Positions 1 to 5,255 of a stretch of DNA of 5,255 bases are shown piece by piece. The position numbers were made by a program, and so were the translations under genes. The stretch comes from Aalborgiella sp043740415. Lineage in GTDB: Bacteria > Pseudomonadota > Gammaproteobacteria > Burkholderiales > Burkholderiaceae_C. Position 1 is the stretch's first letter. Each line of letters starts with the position of its first letter. The DNA lies in NCBI GenBank assembly GCA_043740415.1, contig JAYUCJ010000021.1, forward strand, positions 1 through 5,255, read 5' to 3'. The notes beneath the pieces are model-generated. The model did no database searches and was not told the DNA's origin. It saw nothing but the letters and a program-made list of their open reading frames with translations.

Positions 1-1
1 A

Positions 2-91
2 AATATAGGCATAGAAAACAGCGTTGCTGCATCGGCTAACTCGTTGATTTATATAGAGTCTATTTTGAACCACTATCTAACGTTGACATAG
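2..91 (+). CDS. C-terminal tail of an unidentified protein, possibly an IS21-type transposase (partial, 5' end outside window)
   Basis: This frame is open from the window edge to a TAG at 89-91, giving 29 residues that include ANSLIYIESILNHYL. From memory of the family, the C-terminus of IS21-type IstA transposases carries a similar pattern (Ser, Tyr, then V/I-E-S-I-L-x-H-x-L), but those proteins usually continue some 20-30 residues further, so this would be a shortened or decayed copy. The segment is AT-rich like the KAP gene that follows, and its stop codon touches repeat copy A. The stretch is short enough to be open by chance, so both its coding status and its identity are tentative. Confidence 0.25.
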   Translation, partial: NIGIENSVAASANSLIYIESILNHYLTLT

Positions 92-143
92 CCTAAATAA
101 AATAGCTATTTAGGTAATAAATACGTCGGCTAGATTCATATTT
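91..143 (+). repeat. Intergenic repeat, copy A (upstream of the KAP NTPase gene)
   Basis: This is the most diverged of three same-direction copies. It aligns without gaps to copies B and C through ATAGC at 102-106 and the core at 110-143, which contains AATAAATACG and GGCTAGAT. The left arm of the family's small AT-rich hairpin is degraded here. Instead, a different perfect 8-bp inverted repeat is present: CCTAAATA at 92-99 and TATTTAGG at 107-114, with a 7-nt loop. The position between genes and the hairpin-plus-core design suggest a dispersed REP-like element. Confidence 0.75.
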
Positions 144-172
144 GTAAGTAATTTTTGAGGGATTTTTAAAAT
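142..172 (+). promoter_or_regulatory. Weak candidate sigma-70 promoter for the KAP NTPase gene
   Basis: TTGTAA at 142-147 (4 of 6 to the -35 consensus) and TAAAAT at 167-172 (5 of 6 to the -10 consensus) are separated by 19 bp, which is longer than ideal. They would start transcription near 179 and give a leader of about 50 nt. The -35 element overlaps the last bases of repeat copy A. No better pair was found in the 230 bp before the gene, and this one could be chance in AT-rich DNA. Confidence 0.2.
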
Positions 173-230
173 CTGGATGTTTTCCAAAAAAACGACTCGT
201 TAAACGATTGTTAAGAACTAAACTAACGAA

Positions 231-2336
231 ATGATAAAGGCTGACCACCCATCCCGAACCGCAGACGAGCTTGATAGAGCGCCTTTAGCCGCTCGAATTA
301 GAGATGTAATCACTAAGCTTCGGCCAGATGATCAGGGTTTTACGATCTCAATTGAGGGACGCTGGGGGGAGGGAAAAAGTTGGATTATTGACAAGTTGAA
401 GGTCGAGTTAGGCGTTTCCGCTCATGTCGTAGAGTTCAATCCTTGGCTAGTGGGCAATAGAGCTTCATTGTTAACAGAGTTCTTTTCCTGTTTATCGAGC
501 CAGTTGAAGGAGGCAACAGCTACGAAGCTCAAAAAATTGATGAGTAGTTACGCCAAAAGATTGTCAAAGGCAGCTCAAGGTGCCGGAAATGAATATGTTG
601 CCGTTGCTGGCTCTATTGCAGTTGCTGCATTACGCGAAAAGTCAGAGTTAGAGAGTCTGGCTGATTTAAGGTTTCAACTTGCTGATCAGTTGAAGCTTTT
701 GCCAAGAAAAATAGTAGTTGTCATCGACGACATTGACCGCCTAGCGCCCGCAGAAGTGGTAGAAGTAATTCGACTTATCAAAGCGGTGGGCGAATTACCA
801 AACGTGATTTATGTCGTGGCTGTGGATCCTGAATACGTTGAATCAGCTTTACGCAATGCCGGCCATGGTCAATATGACAATTATTTAGACAAAATAATCC
901 AGTTAAGGGTGGCTGTGCCACCTCTGCGCTACCCACAAAAATGGAAACTATTACGACAACAGTTGGATTGTTATTGGGAAAGTGCCATGATTTCAGCTGC
1001 GCCTGGTGGCAAAGACGCTTGTGAGTACAGGTTGGGTCAATTGGCAAGCTCAATCGCAAAAGTAATAGAAAATCCTCGTGACATCAAACGAATTTGGAAT
1101 CGATTCATATTTGTGGAACCCGCTTGCAGAGGAGAGGTTAATCCAATTGACCTGCTTGCACTTCAGGCTGTATATATAAAAACTCCAAATGTGTATAACG
1201 AAATATGTAGATTTCCAGAGCGCTTTACGCATGGTGAAGCGCTGGAAAGTAGCAGTCCAAAGGCAAGGCTTAACAAAACATTGAAAAGAAATGAAAGTTC
1301 AAACGATAACAGCGATGAGATTGAATCTGAGTTTTTAACGGAGTTACTTGAAGCAAAAACACCAACTGCTAGGACTGCGATTTCTAAGCTTATTTACGAT
1401 TTATTTCCGTTTATGGAATGGGGTGAATTCAAGCAAAATAGTAGAAAAGAAAACGGTCATTTAGACAATTTACGAGTTTTGAATGTGGCCTTGAATGCGG
1501 GCGGTCTTGAAGAGCAATGGACACAGAATGAAATTAATGCACTTTTGAATGAACCTAGCAAACGGATTGAGATTCTTAAAAGAAATTTTTCCTATGAGTT
1601 GGCAATAGATTTGTATGGTCAATTAGATGATCTAAATATAAATACAGTGCCTAGCGCAAACTTAGATTCTTTGGTTGTTGATTTGGCTAAGGTAAATGAA
1701 ATATTAAACAACGATGATATTGATGGACACTTTGCAAAAGTAATACAGACTTGGTCAAGCCGTAAATTCAGAGGCCAAAGAACCAGTCAAAAAGAGTCAC
1801 CTGACTGGTTGTATGCACAAATCTCAGTATTACTCGACTCATCAAGATTGAATATTGCTTATAAGTTATTAAGGGTTGAATATAGTGAACAGTCAAATTC
1901 ACACATGGAAAGCTCGGAAAATGGGGCGTTAACTGTATTAGGGCAAAAATTTTCTGCAACTTTAATTGATAAATTAGATAAAGATGATCTAAAGCACGAG
2001 CCCAAAGCTGCCTCAATGCTATGGTCACTAATGGGTATAGACGATATTGCTTTTAACTCATTAGCAGACAGCTTTGCGCGGTTTGAAAAGTGGTTTGATA
2101 TCGAGGCGTATAGCCCAGGATGCGTTACAAGCAGCAATTCAGGGCGGTTTGAATTTCATAAAGTGAATGCAGACCGCTTAGTCGGATGGGGTGGAATACA
2201 AAAGATTGAGCCGTACTTAATAAAAATTGAAAGTCGTGAAAATCAAGGCTCGTCACAGTATGCGTTGGCGAACGCTTATCGGCAACCTGGAATAGAATTT
2301 GATGCGGCTACTGGTGAGAAATTGGCAAGATTTTGA
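231..2336 (+). CDS. KAP-family P-loop NTPase, stand-alone; candidate phage-defence gene
   Basis: This 701-residue protein has a clear N-terminal KAP NTPase domain. It shows Walker A GRWGEGKS at residues 43-50, the family motif EFNPW at 68-72, Walker B IVVVIDDIDR at 161-170, YVVAVDPEYV at 194-203, YLDKIIQLRVAVPPL at about 218-232, and NPRDIKRIWNRF at 281-292. Many KAP proteins carry transmembrane helices between Walker A and B. Here only a short Ala/Val-rich stretch (about 122-133) is present, so the protein is probably cytoplasmic. Residues from about 345 to 701 match no domain I recognise and may sense a target or act as an effector. The family is named after Kidins220/ARMS and PifA, the F-plasmid phage-exclusion protein, and a KAP ATPase (QatA) also occurs in Qat defence systems. 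A defence role is inferred from that and from context; no partner gene is visible. The ATG at 231 fits the domain start, although its ribosome-binding site is weak. The gene is AT-rich (23 of 60 G+C at 1441-1500) and bracketed by repeats A and B, which suggests transfer. Confidence 0.9.
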   Translation: MIKADHPSRTADELDRAPLAARIRDVITKLRPDDQGFTISIEGRWGEGKSWIIDKLKVELGVSAHVVEFNPWLVGNRASLLTEFFSCLSSQLKEATATKLKKLMSSYAKRLSKAAQGAGNEYVAVAGSIAVAALREKSELESLADLRFQLADQLKLLPRKIVVVIDDIDRLAPAEVVEVIRLIKAVGELPNVIYVVAVDPEYVESALRNAGHGQYDNYLDKIIQLRVAVPPLRYPQKWKLLRQQLDCYWESAMISAAPGGKDACEYRLGQLASSIAKVIENPRDIKRIWNRFIFVEPACRGEVNPIDLLALQAVYIKTPNVYNEICRFPERFTHGEALESSSPKARLNKTLKRNESSNDNSDEIESEFLTELLEAKTPTARTAISKLIYDLFPFMEWGEFKQNSRKENGHLDNLRVLNVALNAGGLEEQWTQNEINALLNEPSKRIEILKRNFSYELAIDLYGQLDDLNINTVPSANLDSLVVDLAKVNEILNNDDIDGHFAKVIQTWSSRKFRGQRTSQKESPDWLYAQISVLLDSSRLNIAYKLLRVEYSEQSNSHMESSENGALTVLGQKFSATLIDKLDKDDLKHEPKAASMLWSLMGIDDIAFNSLADSFARFEKWFDIEAYSPGCVTSSNSGRFEFHKVNADRLVGWGGIQKIEPYLIKIESRENQGSSQYALANAYRQPGIEFDAATGEKLARF

Positions 2337-2346
2337 TTGTATTTTT

Positions 2347-2400
2347 GCTATATTATATATAGCTGCTTATGCAATAAATACGCCGGCTAGATGCCAATTT
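2347..2400 (+). repeat. Intergenic repeat, copy B (directly after the KAP NTPase gene)
   Basis: This 54-bp copy opens with a perfect hairpin, GCTATA at 2347-2352 and TATAGC at 2358-2363 with a 5-nt loop. After a 3-nt gap comes the core at 2367-2400. It is 41 of 54 identical to copy C without gaps, and shares the 15-mer GCAATAAATACGCCG with it. It begins 10 bp after the KAP stop codon, lies in the predicted 3' untranslated region, and abuts the terminator. It has the same direction as copy A, so the KAP gene sits between direct repeats. Confidence 0.85.
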
Positions 2401-2431
2401 AGCCTCTGAAATTCAAGTTTCAGAGGCTTTT
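2401..2431 (+). terminator. Intrinsic terminator after the KAP NTPase gene, possibly shared with the convergent SH3 gene
   Basis: A perfect 11-bp stem pairs AGCCTCTGAAA at 2401-2411 with TTTCAGAGGCT at 2418-2428 around a 6-nt loop. On the + strand it runs into TTTT (2428-2431), as expected for a rho-independent terminator of the KAP transcript. It lies 3 bp from the stop codon of the convergent SH3 gene. The symmetric stem could also end that transcript, but its minus-strand T-run is poor (TAAATT), so termination should be better in the + direction. Confidence 0.85.
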
Positions 2432-2434
2432 CAA

Positions 2435-3070
2435 TCAGCAGTCTGGATTGTTCGGGCCGCAACGCTTCGCGAGTCCAGGTGGCATTGGCTTGCCTACACC
2501 TTGCACTTGTGCAGGGACTGCGCGTTGGGGCACGACTTGTTGCAGTTGAGGACTCATGGGTCTGACTTGCACAGGTGGCCGCACAGCAGGCGTGACGGGG
2601 CGCACTTGTGCTGTGGGTGCGCGCCAGTCATAACCACTGCCGTAGCCCGAGCCGTAACCTGCCCACGACCTGCTGGCCCAGTTTTGCCGCTGTGGGTACC
2701 ATGGGTAGTCGGTGTAATAGTTGTCCCAGTAGTTGCCCATGCTGAAGGAGACGATGCCCAAGCCAATGCTAGAGCCATAGCTCATCACCGGCACATTTCG
2801 GCCTTGGTAGGGGTAGACAATGTTGCCAGAATAAACCCAGCCCCGAGACGCCCCAACCACCACATCGCACCATCTGTAGCCTTGCAAACAACCATAAATC
2901 GTCATCGCCGTGCCAGAGCCTAAAGTGGCGACCACAGGGTAATCGCGCGAGGGCCCCGCCCTCATGCTGATAGTTTTCGAGGCATAAGCCAGCTGCTGCG
3001 CCACAGCAAGGGTCGACACCGCCAGCAGTGAAACTGACAATAAACACAGTGCTTTAAGAAGGTTTCGCAT
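2435..3070 (-). CDS. Secreted SH3-domain protein (bacterial SH3_3/YraI-like) with Pro/Gln-rich tail
   Basis: This 211-residue protein starts with a classical signal peptide (basic MRNLLK, then a hydrophobic core) with likely cleavage after AVA at residue 24; there is no lipobox. A bacterial SH3 domain covers about 28-88, with the typical features SMRAGPSRDYPVVATL, GCLQGYRWCDV and RGWVYSGNI. Residues 110-131 are rich in Tyr and Trp, 138-148 hold a GYGSGYGSGY run, and 150-190 are Pro/Gln/Val-rich and probably disordered. The tail ends PPGLAKRCGPNNPDC. The mature protein has four cysteines (61, 68, 204, 211), consistent with periplasmic disulfides. Such SH3 domains often bind peptidoglycan or cell-wall peptides, but the exact role of this family is not known to me. 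The start is well supported: GGAGG at 3083-3079 lies 8 nt before the ATG. It converges on the KAP gene and is separated from the same-strand GMC gene by about 240 bp, so it is probably transcribed alone. Confidence 0.85.
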   Translation of the reverse strand: MRNLLKALCLLSVSLLAVSTLAVAQQLAYASKTISMRAGPSRDYPVVATLGSGTAMTIYGCLQGYRWCDVVVGASRGWVYSGNIVYPYQGRNVPVMSYGSSIGLGIVSFSMGNYWDNYYTDYPWYPQRQNWASRSWAGYGSGYGSGYDWRAPTAQVRPVTPAVRPPVQVRPMSPQLQQVVPQRAVPAQVQGVGKPMPPGLAKRCGPNNPDC

Positions 3071-3095
3071 GGTTCACCCCTCCAGTCTGCGTAAG

Positions 3096-3123
3096 TACGA
3101 CCCGCACACCCGTGCAAAGTTCT
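3096..3123 (-). promoter_or_regulatory. Candidate sigma-E-type (ECF) promoter for the SH3-domain gene
   Basis: Read on the minus strand, AGAACTT (3123-3117) resembles the sigma-E -35 element GGAACTT, and GTCGTA (3101-3096) resembles its GTC-type -10 element, with a 15-bp spacer. The expected start near 3090 would give a leader of about 20 nt that just includes the strong Shine-Dalgarno sequence at 3083-3079. The target encodes an exported protein, which fits an envelope-stress regulon. This is a motif reading only, and a sigma-70 promoter further upstream is not excluded. Confidence 0.35.
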
Positions 3124-3240
3124 ATTCACTTACTGTAAAAAGTATGACAAAACCTTGCCAGCAGCATTTAGCGCCATGCGGTGTAGGACGCGGCCTTGTC
3201 ACAGTGGCAATACTTGGCATTGCGGGGAAGTTTCAAGGAT

Positions 3241-3294
3241 GCTATATATGTAATAGCGTCCTAGGCAATAAATACGCCGACTAGAGGCATATTT
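3241..3294 (+). repeat. Intergenic repeat, copy C (between the GMC and SH3 genes)
   Basis: This 54-bp copy has hairpin arms GCTAT at 3241-3245 and ATAGC at 3253-3257, then the core at 3261-3294 with GCAATAAATACGCCG and CTAGAGGCATATTT. It is in the same + direction as copies A and B, but here that is opposite to both neighbouring genes, so orientation does not follow transcription. It begins 19 bp beyond the end of the GMC gene and would lie in that gene's 3' untranslated region. No separate T-tailed terminator is visible after the GMC gene. Confidence 0.85.
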
Positions 3295-3313
3295 ACCCCT
3301 ATTTTAAGCGGCT

Positions 3314-4939
3314 TTAAGTGTTTTGCAGGGCTTTGATCATGTCCGCCGCTTTTTCAGCCGTCATGATGACCGGTGCATTCGTATTCCCCGCCACGATGCG
3401 CGGCATGATGGAGGCATCGACCACGCGCAGGCCGGTCATGCCGTGTACGCGCAGTTCGCTGTCGACCACGTTCAAAGGGTTGGCCTGTGGGCCTGCCAGC
3501 GGCCCCATGCGGCAGGTGCCGACGGGATGGTAGATGGTGTCGGCGTAGTTGCGGATGACGGCTTCGATGTCGGCATCGGTTGTTGCGTTGGCGGTGGTGG
3601 CCAGCTCTTGGCCGCGGTAGCCGGCTAGGGCGGGTTGGCTCAAAATCGTGCGCATGTGCTTGAAACCTTGCACCAGGCGGCGTAGGTCGTCGGGGTCGGC
3701 CAAGAAATTGGGGTCAATCACCGGTGCGGCCATGGGGTCGGCGCTGGCGAGGGTGACGCGGCCTCGGCTTTTCGGGCGCATCAGGCAAATGTGGCAAGAG
3801 TAGCCGTGGCCAAAGGTCGGTTTGCGGCCATGGTCCACCAATTTGCCAATGACGAAATGCAGCTGCAAATCAGGTGTCGGCTCATCAGGGCTGGTTTTGA
3901 TGAAGCCGCCGGCTTCGGCAAAATTGGTCGTCAGCATGCCGGTGCGGTGCTTGCGCCACTCAAAGATGCCTTTGACGGCACGAACCAAGCCGCTCAGCGA
4001 GACGCCAAACAGGTCTTTCAAATGCGGCGCGTTGACGACTTGAACCACGTCAATGTGGTCGTGCAGGTTTTCGCCCACACCGGGTAAGTCGTGTACGACA
4101 GCGATGCCGTGTTTTTGCAATTCTGCCGCTGGGCCGACGCCTGAGAGCATCAAAATTTGCGGTGATTGAAGGGCCCCTGCGCACAAAAGCACCTCACAGG
4201 AGGCTTTGATTTGCTTGATCTCGCCGCCTTGGCGGTATGCCACACCCACGGCGCGCTTGCCTTCCGTCAAAATCCGCGTGGTGTGGGCGCTGGTGATGAC
4301 GGTGAGGTTGGGGCGGGCTAAATTCGGCGTTAAATACGCTTTGGCTGCGCTGTGGCGCTCGCCGTTTTTGTGGGTCACTTGGTGCATGCCCACGCCGTGC
4401 TGCTCGGCACCGTTGAAGTCTTTGCTTTCGGGGTGGCCGGCTTGTTTGCCGGCTGCTACGAAGATGGGGCCGTAGGTGCTGGGGCTGCGCAGATCCATCA
4501 CGTTCAAGGGGCCGCCTGTGCCGTGGAATTCAGCATCTTTGGCGTCAAACGTGCGCGCGTTGTTTTCGGCTTTTTTGAAGTAGGGCAGCACATCGGCATA
4601 GCGCCAGCCGGGGTTGCCTTGCTCGGCCCAGTGGTCGTAGTCGGTTTTGTGGCCGCGCATGTAGACCATGGCGTTGATAGAGCTAGAACCGCCCAGCACC
4701 TTGCCGCGCGGCTGGTAGCCTTTGCGGCCGTTCAGCCCCGCTTGTGGCGTGGTTTCAAAGCCCCAACCGGCTGCGCCCGTGCGCGCCAACAGTGCCAAAC
4801 CAGCGGGGCAGTGGATCAGCACACTGCTGTCAACCGGGCCGGCTTCCAATAAAGCCACGGTGATGGCCGGGTTTTCGCTGAGCCGAGCGGCCAAAACGCA
4901 GCCCGCAGAGCCGCCGCCTATGATGATGTAGTCGAACAT
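3314..4939 (-). CDS. GMC-family FAD-dependent oxidoreductase (alcohol/choline dehydrogenase-like)
   Basis: This 541-residue protein is a complete GMC flavoenzyme of usual bacterial length. The FAD-binding Rossmann fold opens the protein (DYIIIGGGSAG at 3-13; LLEAG at 30-34). GMC signature 1 is RGKVLGGSSSINAMVYMRG at 78-96 and signature 2 is GALQSPQILMLSGVGP at 255-270. GVGENLHDH lies at 287-295. The catalytic region has HPVGTCRMG with His471 and GNTNAP with Asn at 519/521, as in alcohol and choline dehydrogenases. The family oxidises alcohols to aldehydes with FAD; the substrate here cannot be read from sequence, and AlkJ-like aliphatic alcohol dehydrogenase and BetA-like choline dehydrogenase are both possible. 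No signal peptide is seen. The ATG at 4939 is chosen because it lies 3 codons before the first beta strand; an in-frame TTG at 4993 would add 18 residues with no family counterpart. The ribosome-binding site is weak (AGG about 10 nt upstream). The gene diverges from ohrR and is GC-rich (39 of 60 at 3421-3480). Confidence 0.93.
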   Translation of the reverse strand: MFDYIIIGGGSAGCVLAARLSENPAITVALLEAGPVDSSVLIHCPAGLALLARTGAAGWGFETTPQAGLNGRKGYQPRGKVLGGSSSINAMVYMRGHKTDYDHWAEQGNPGWRYADVLPYFKKAENNARTFDAKDAEFHGTGGPLNVMDLRSPSTYGPIFVAAGKQAGHPESKDFNGAEQHGVGMHQVTHKNGERHSAAKAYLTPNLARPNLTVITSAHTTRILTEGKRAVGVAYRQGGEIKQIKASCEVLLCAGALQSPQILMLSGVGPAAELQKHGIAVVHDLPGVGENLHDHIDVVQVVNAPHLKDLFGVSLSGLVRAVKGIFEWRKHRTGMLTTNFAEAGGFIKTSPDEPTPDLQLHFVIGKLVDHGRKPTFGHGYSCHICLMRPKSRGRVTLASADPMAAPVIDPNFLADPDDLRRLVQGFKHMRTILSQPALAGYRGQELATTANATTDADIEAVIRNYADTIYHPVGTCRMGPLAGPQANPLNVVDSELRVHGMTGLRVVDASIMPRIVAGNTNAPVIMTAEKAADMIKALQNT

Positions 4940-5048
4940 GAATAAGTTGCCTAAAAACCAATCTAGCCAGCAATATATATGACAGCTTGGCAAATATTTA
5001 AGGAGCTCATACCAATGATTGCCCCGATTTACCCTGACTAGGCTTCAT

Positions 5049-5082
5049 CACACAATTAAATTGCACACAATTTAATTGTGTG
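5049..5082 (+). promoter_or_regulatory. Tandem OhrR-type operator boxes
   Basis: Two 15-bp units lie head to tail, CACACAATTAAATTG at 5049-5063 and CACACAATTTAATTG at 5064-5078, differing at one base. Each contains an inverted repeat around its centre. The second extends into a perfect 19-bp palindrome at 5064-5082 (9-bp arms, one central base). The core ACAATT-A/T-AATTG closely resembles the known Bacillus subtilis OhrR box TACAATTAAATTGTA. The palindrome covers the spacer of the ohrR promoter, so binding should repress ohrR itself and might also affect the divergent GMC gene. Confidence 0.8.
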
Positions 5083-5089
5083 ATATAAT
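5061..5089 (+). promoter_or_regulatory. ohrR promoter overlapping its operator
   Basis: TATAAT at 5084-5089 is a perfect -10 element, and TTGCAC at 5061-5066 lies exactly 17 bp upstream as a partial (3 of 6) -35 element. The spacer is almost entirely operator palindrome, which favours autorepression. The expected transcription start is at about 5095-5097, at the start codon itself, so the transcript may be leaderless. Confidence 0.65.
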
Positions 5090-5095
5090 TCAACC

Positions 5096-5255
5096 ATGAA
5101 TGCAGCAAAAACCACCGAATCGCCTCATGGTAACAGCATCAACCCCGCGTTGTTGCTGGACAACCAGTTGTGCTTTGCCCTGTATTCCGCCTCCCTGGCG
5201 ATGACCAAGCTGTATAAGTCGTTGCTTGAGGCGTTGGGTCTGACGTATCCGCAGT
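5096..5255 (+). CDS. ohrR: OhrR, MarR-family organic-hydroperoxide sensor and repressor (partial, 3' end outside window)
   Basis: Only the first 53 codons are present. Residues 24-53, QLCFALYSASLAMTKLY followed by LGLTYPQ, match the N-terminal helix region of Xanthomonas-type OhrR very closely as I know it. Cys26 lies where OhrR has its reactive sensing cysteine (Cys22 in Xanthomonas campestris). In this family, oxidation of that cysteine by organic peroxides releases the dimer from DNA and derepresses the peroxidase gene ohr. The winged helix-turn-helix and the second cysteine of the two-Cys type lie beyond the window. The ATG at 5096 is the only plausible start: an in-frame TGA lies at 5081-5083 and the next Met is residue 36. 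There is no Shine-Dalgarno sequence upstream. Matching operator boxes immediately before the gene support the call. An ohr gene is expected downstream or nearby but cannot be seen. Confidence 0.88.
   Translation, partial: MNAAKTTESPHGNSINPALLLDNQLCFALYSASLAMTKLYKSLLEALGLTYPQ

Noticed and set aside
83..88. A perfect TTGACA -35 box upstream of the KAP gene
   Set aside because: No acceptable -10 element lies 16-18 bp downstream; the nearby TAAAAT at 98-103 is only 9 bp away.
231..2336. Naming the KAP gene pifA
   Set aside because: Only the NTPase core motifs are recognisable; I cannot show orthology to PifA from the sequence, so no symbol is given.
2501..2923. A 140-codon open frame on the + strand
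   Set aside because: It is antisense to the SH3-domain gene, which has a signal peptide, a known domain and a strong ribosome-binding site; the translation is His/Arg/Ala-rich with no family features.
91..3294. The three repeats as a CRISPR array or an insertion-sequence pair
   Set aside because: Copies are far apart with genes between them, so they are not an array. They are direct, short and diverged, and there is no transposase between them.
4352..4852. A 166-codon open frame on the + strand
   Set aside because: It lies wholly antisense to the GMC oxidoreductase, whose conserved motifs fix the true frame; long antisense frames are common in GC-rich genes.
4958..4985. A possible fourth, reversed copy of the intergenic repeat (GGCTAGAT next to an AT-rich run on the minus strand)
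   Set aside because: Only about 8 bp match exactly and the hairpin and AATAAATACG core are missing, so chance in AT-rich DNA is as likely.
4940..4993. An 18-residue N-terminal extension of the GMC protein from a TTG start
   Set aside because: The extension is not family-like and the Rossmann strand begins 3 codons after the ATG at 4939. It is not a signal peptide: it lacks a basic start and a proper hydrophobic core.

Overview
The window is bacterial and most likely from a betaproteobacterium of the order Burkholderiales, probably Comamonadaceae-like. The evidence is the GC-rich oxidoreductase gene, an OhrR of the Xanthomonas/Burkholderiales type, a small secreted SH3 protein of a kind common there, and short intergenic repeats resembling those I recall from that family. 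This placement is an inference from the sequence, not a database result.

Layout from left to right. Bases 1-230 are AT-rich. They hold the tail of an unidentified reading frame (stop at 89-91), repeat copy A, and a leader with only a weak promoter. Bases 231-2336 (+) encode a 701-residue KAP-family P-loop NTPase with an AT-rich base composition. Repeat copy B starts 10 bp after its stop, followed directly by a strong hairpin terminator. Bases 2435-3070 (-) encode a convergently transcribed secreted SH3-domain protein with a strong Shine-Dalgarno sequence and a possible sigma-E-type promoter. The gap 3071-3313 holds that promoter and repeat copy C. Bases 3314-4939 (-) encode a 541-residue GMC-family FAD oxidoreductase. 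The divergent gap 4940-5095 carries tandem AT-rich operator boxes overlapping a promoter, and ohrR (+) begins at 5096 and runs off the right edge.

The window reads as two parts. The right part (SH3 protein, GMC oxidoreductase, OhrR) is GC-rich and looks like host chromosome; OhrR is a thiol-based organic-peroxide sensor whose operator sits between it and the GMC gene. The left part is a solitary AT-rich KAP NTPase bracketed by two same-direction copies of an intergenic repeat, with a possible transposase remnant at the edge. This suggests a transferred accessory gene, and since the KAP family includes the phage-exclusion protein PifA, a single-gene defence role is a reasonable hypothesis, though nothing in the window proves it. 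No tRNA, rRNA or CRISPR array was seen.
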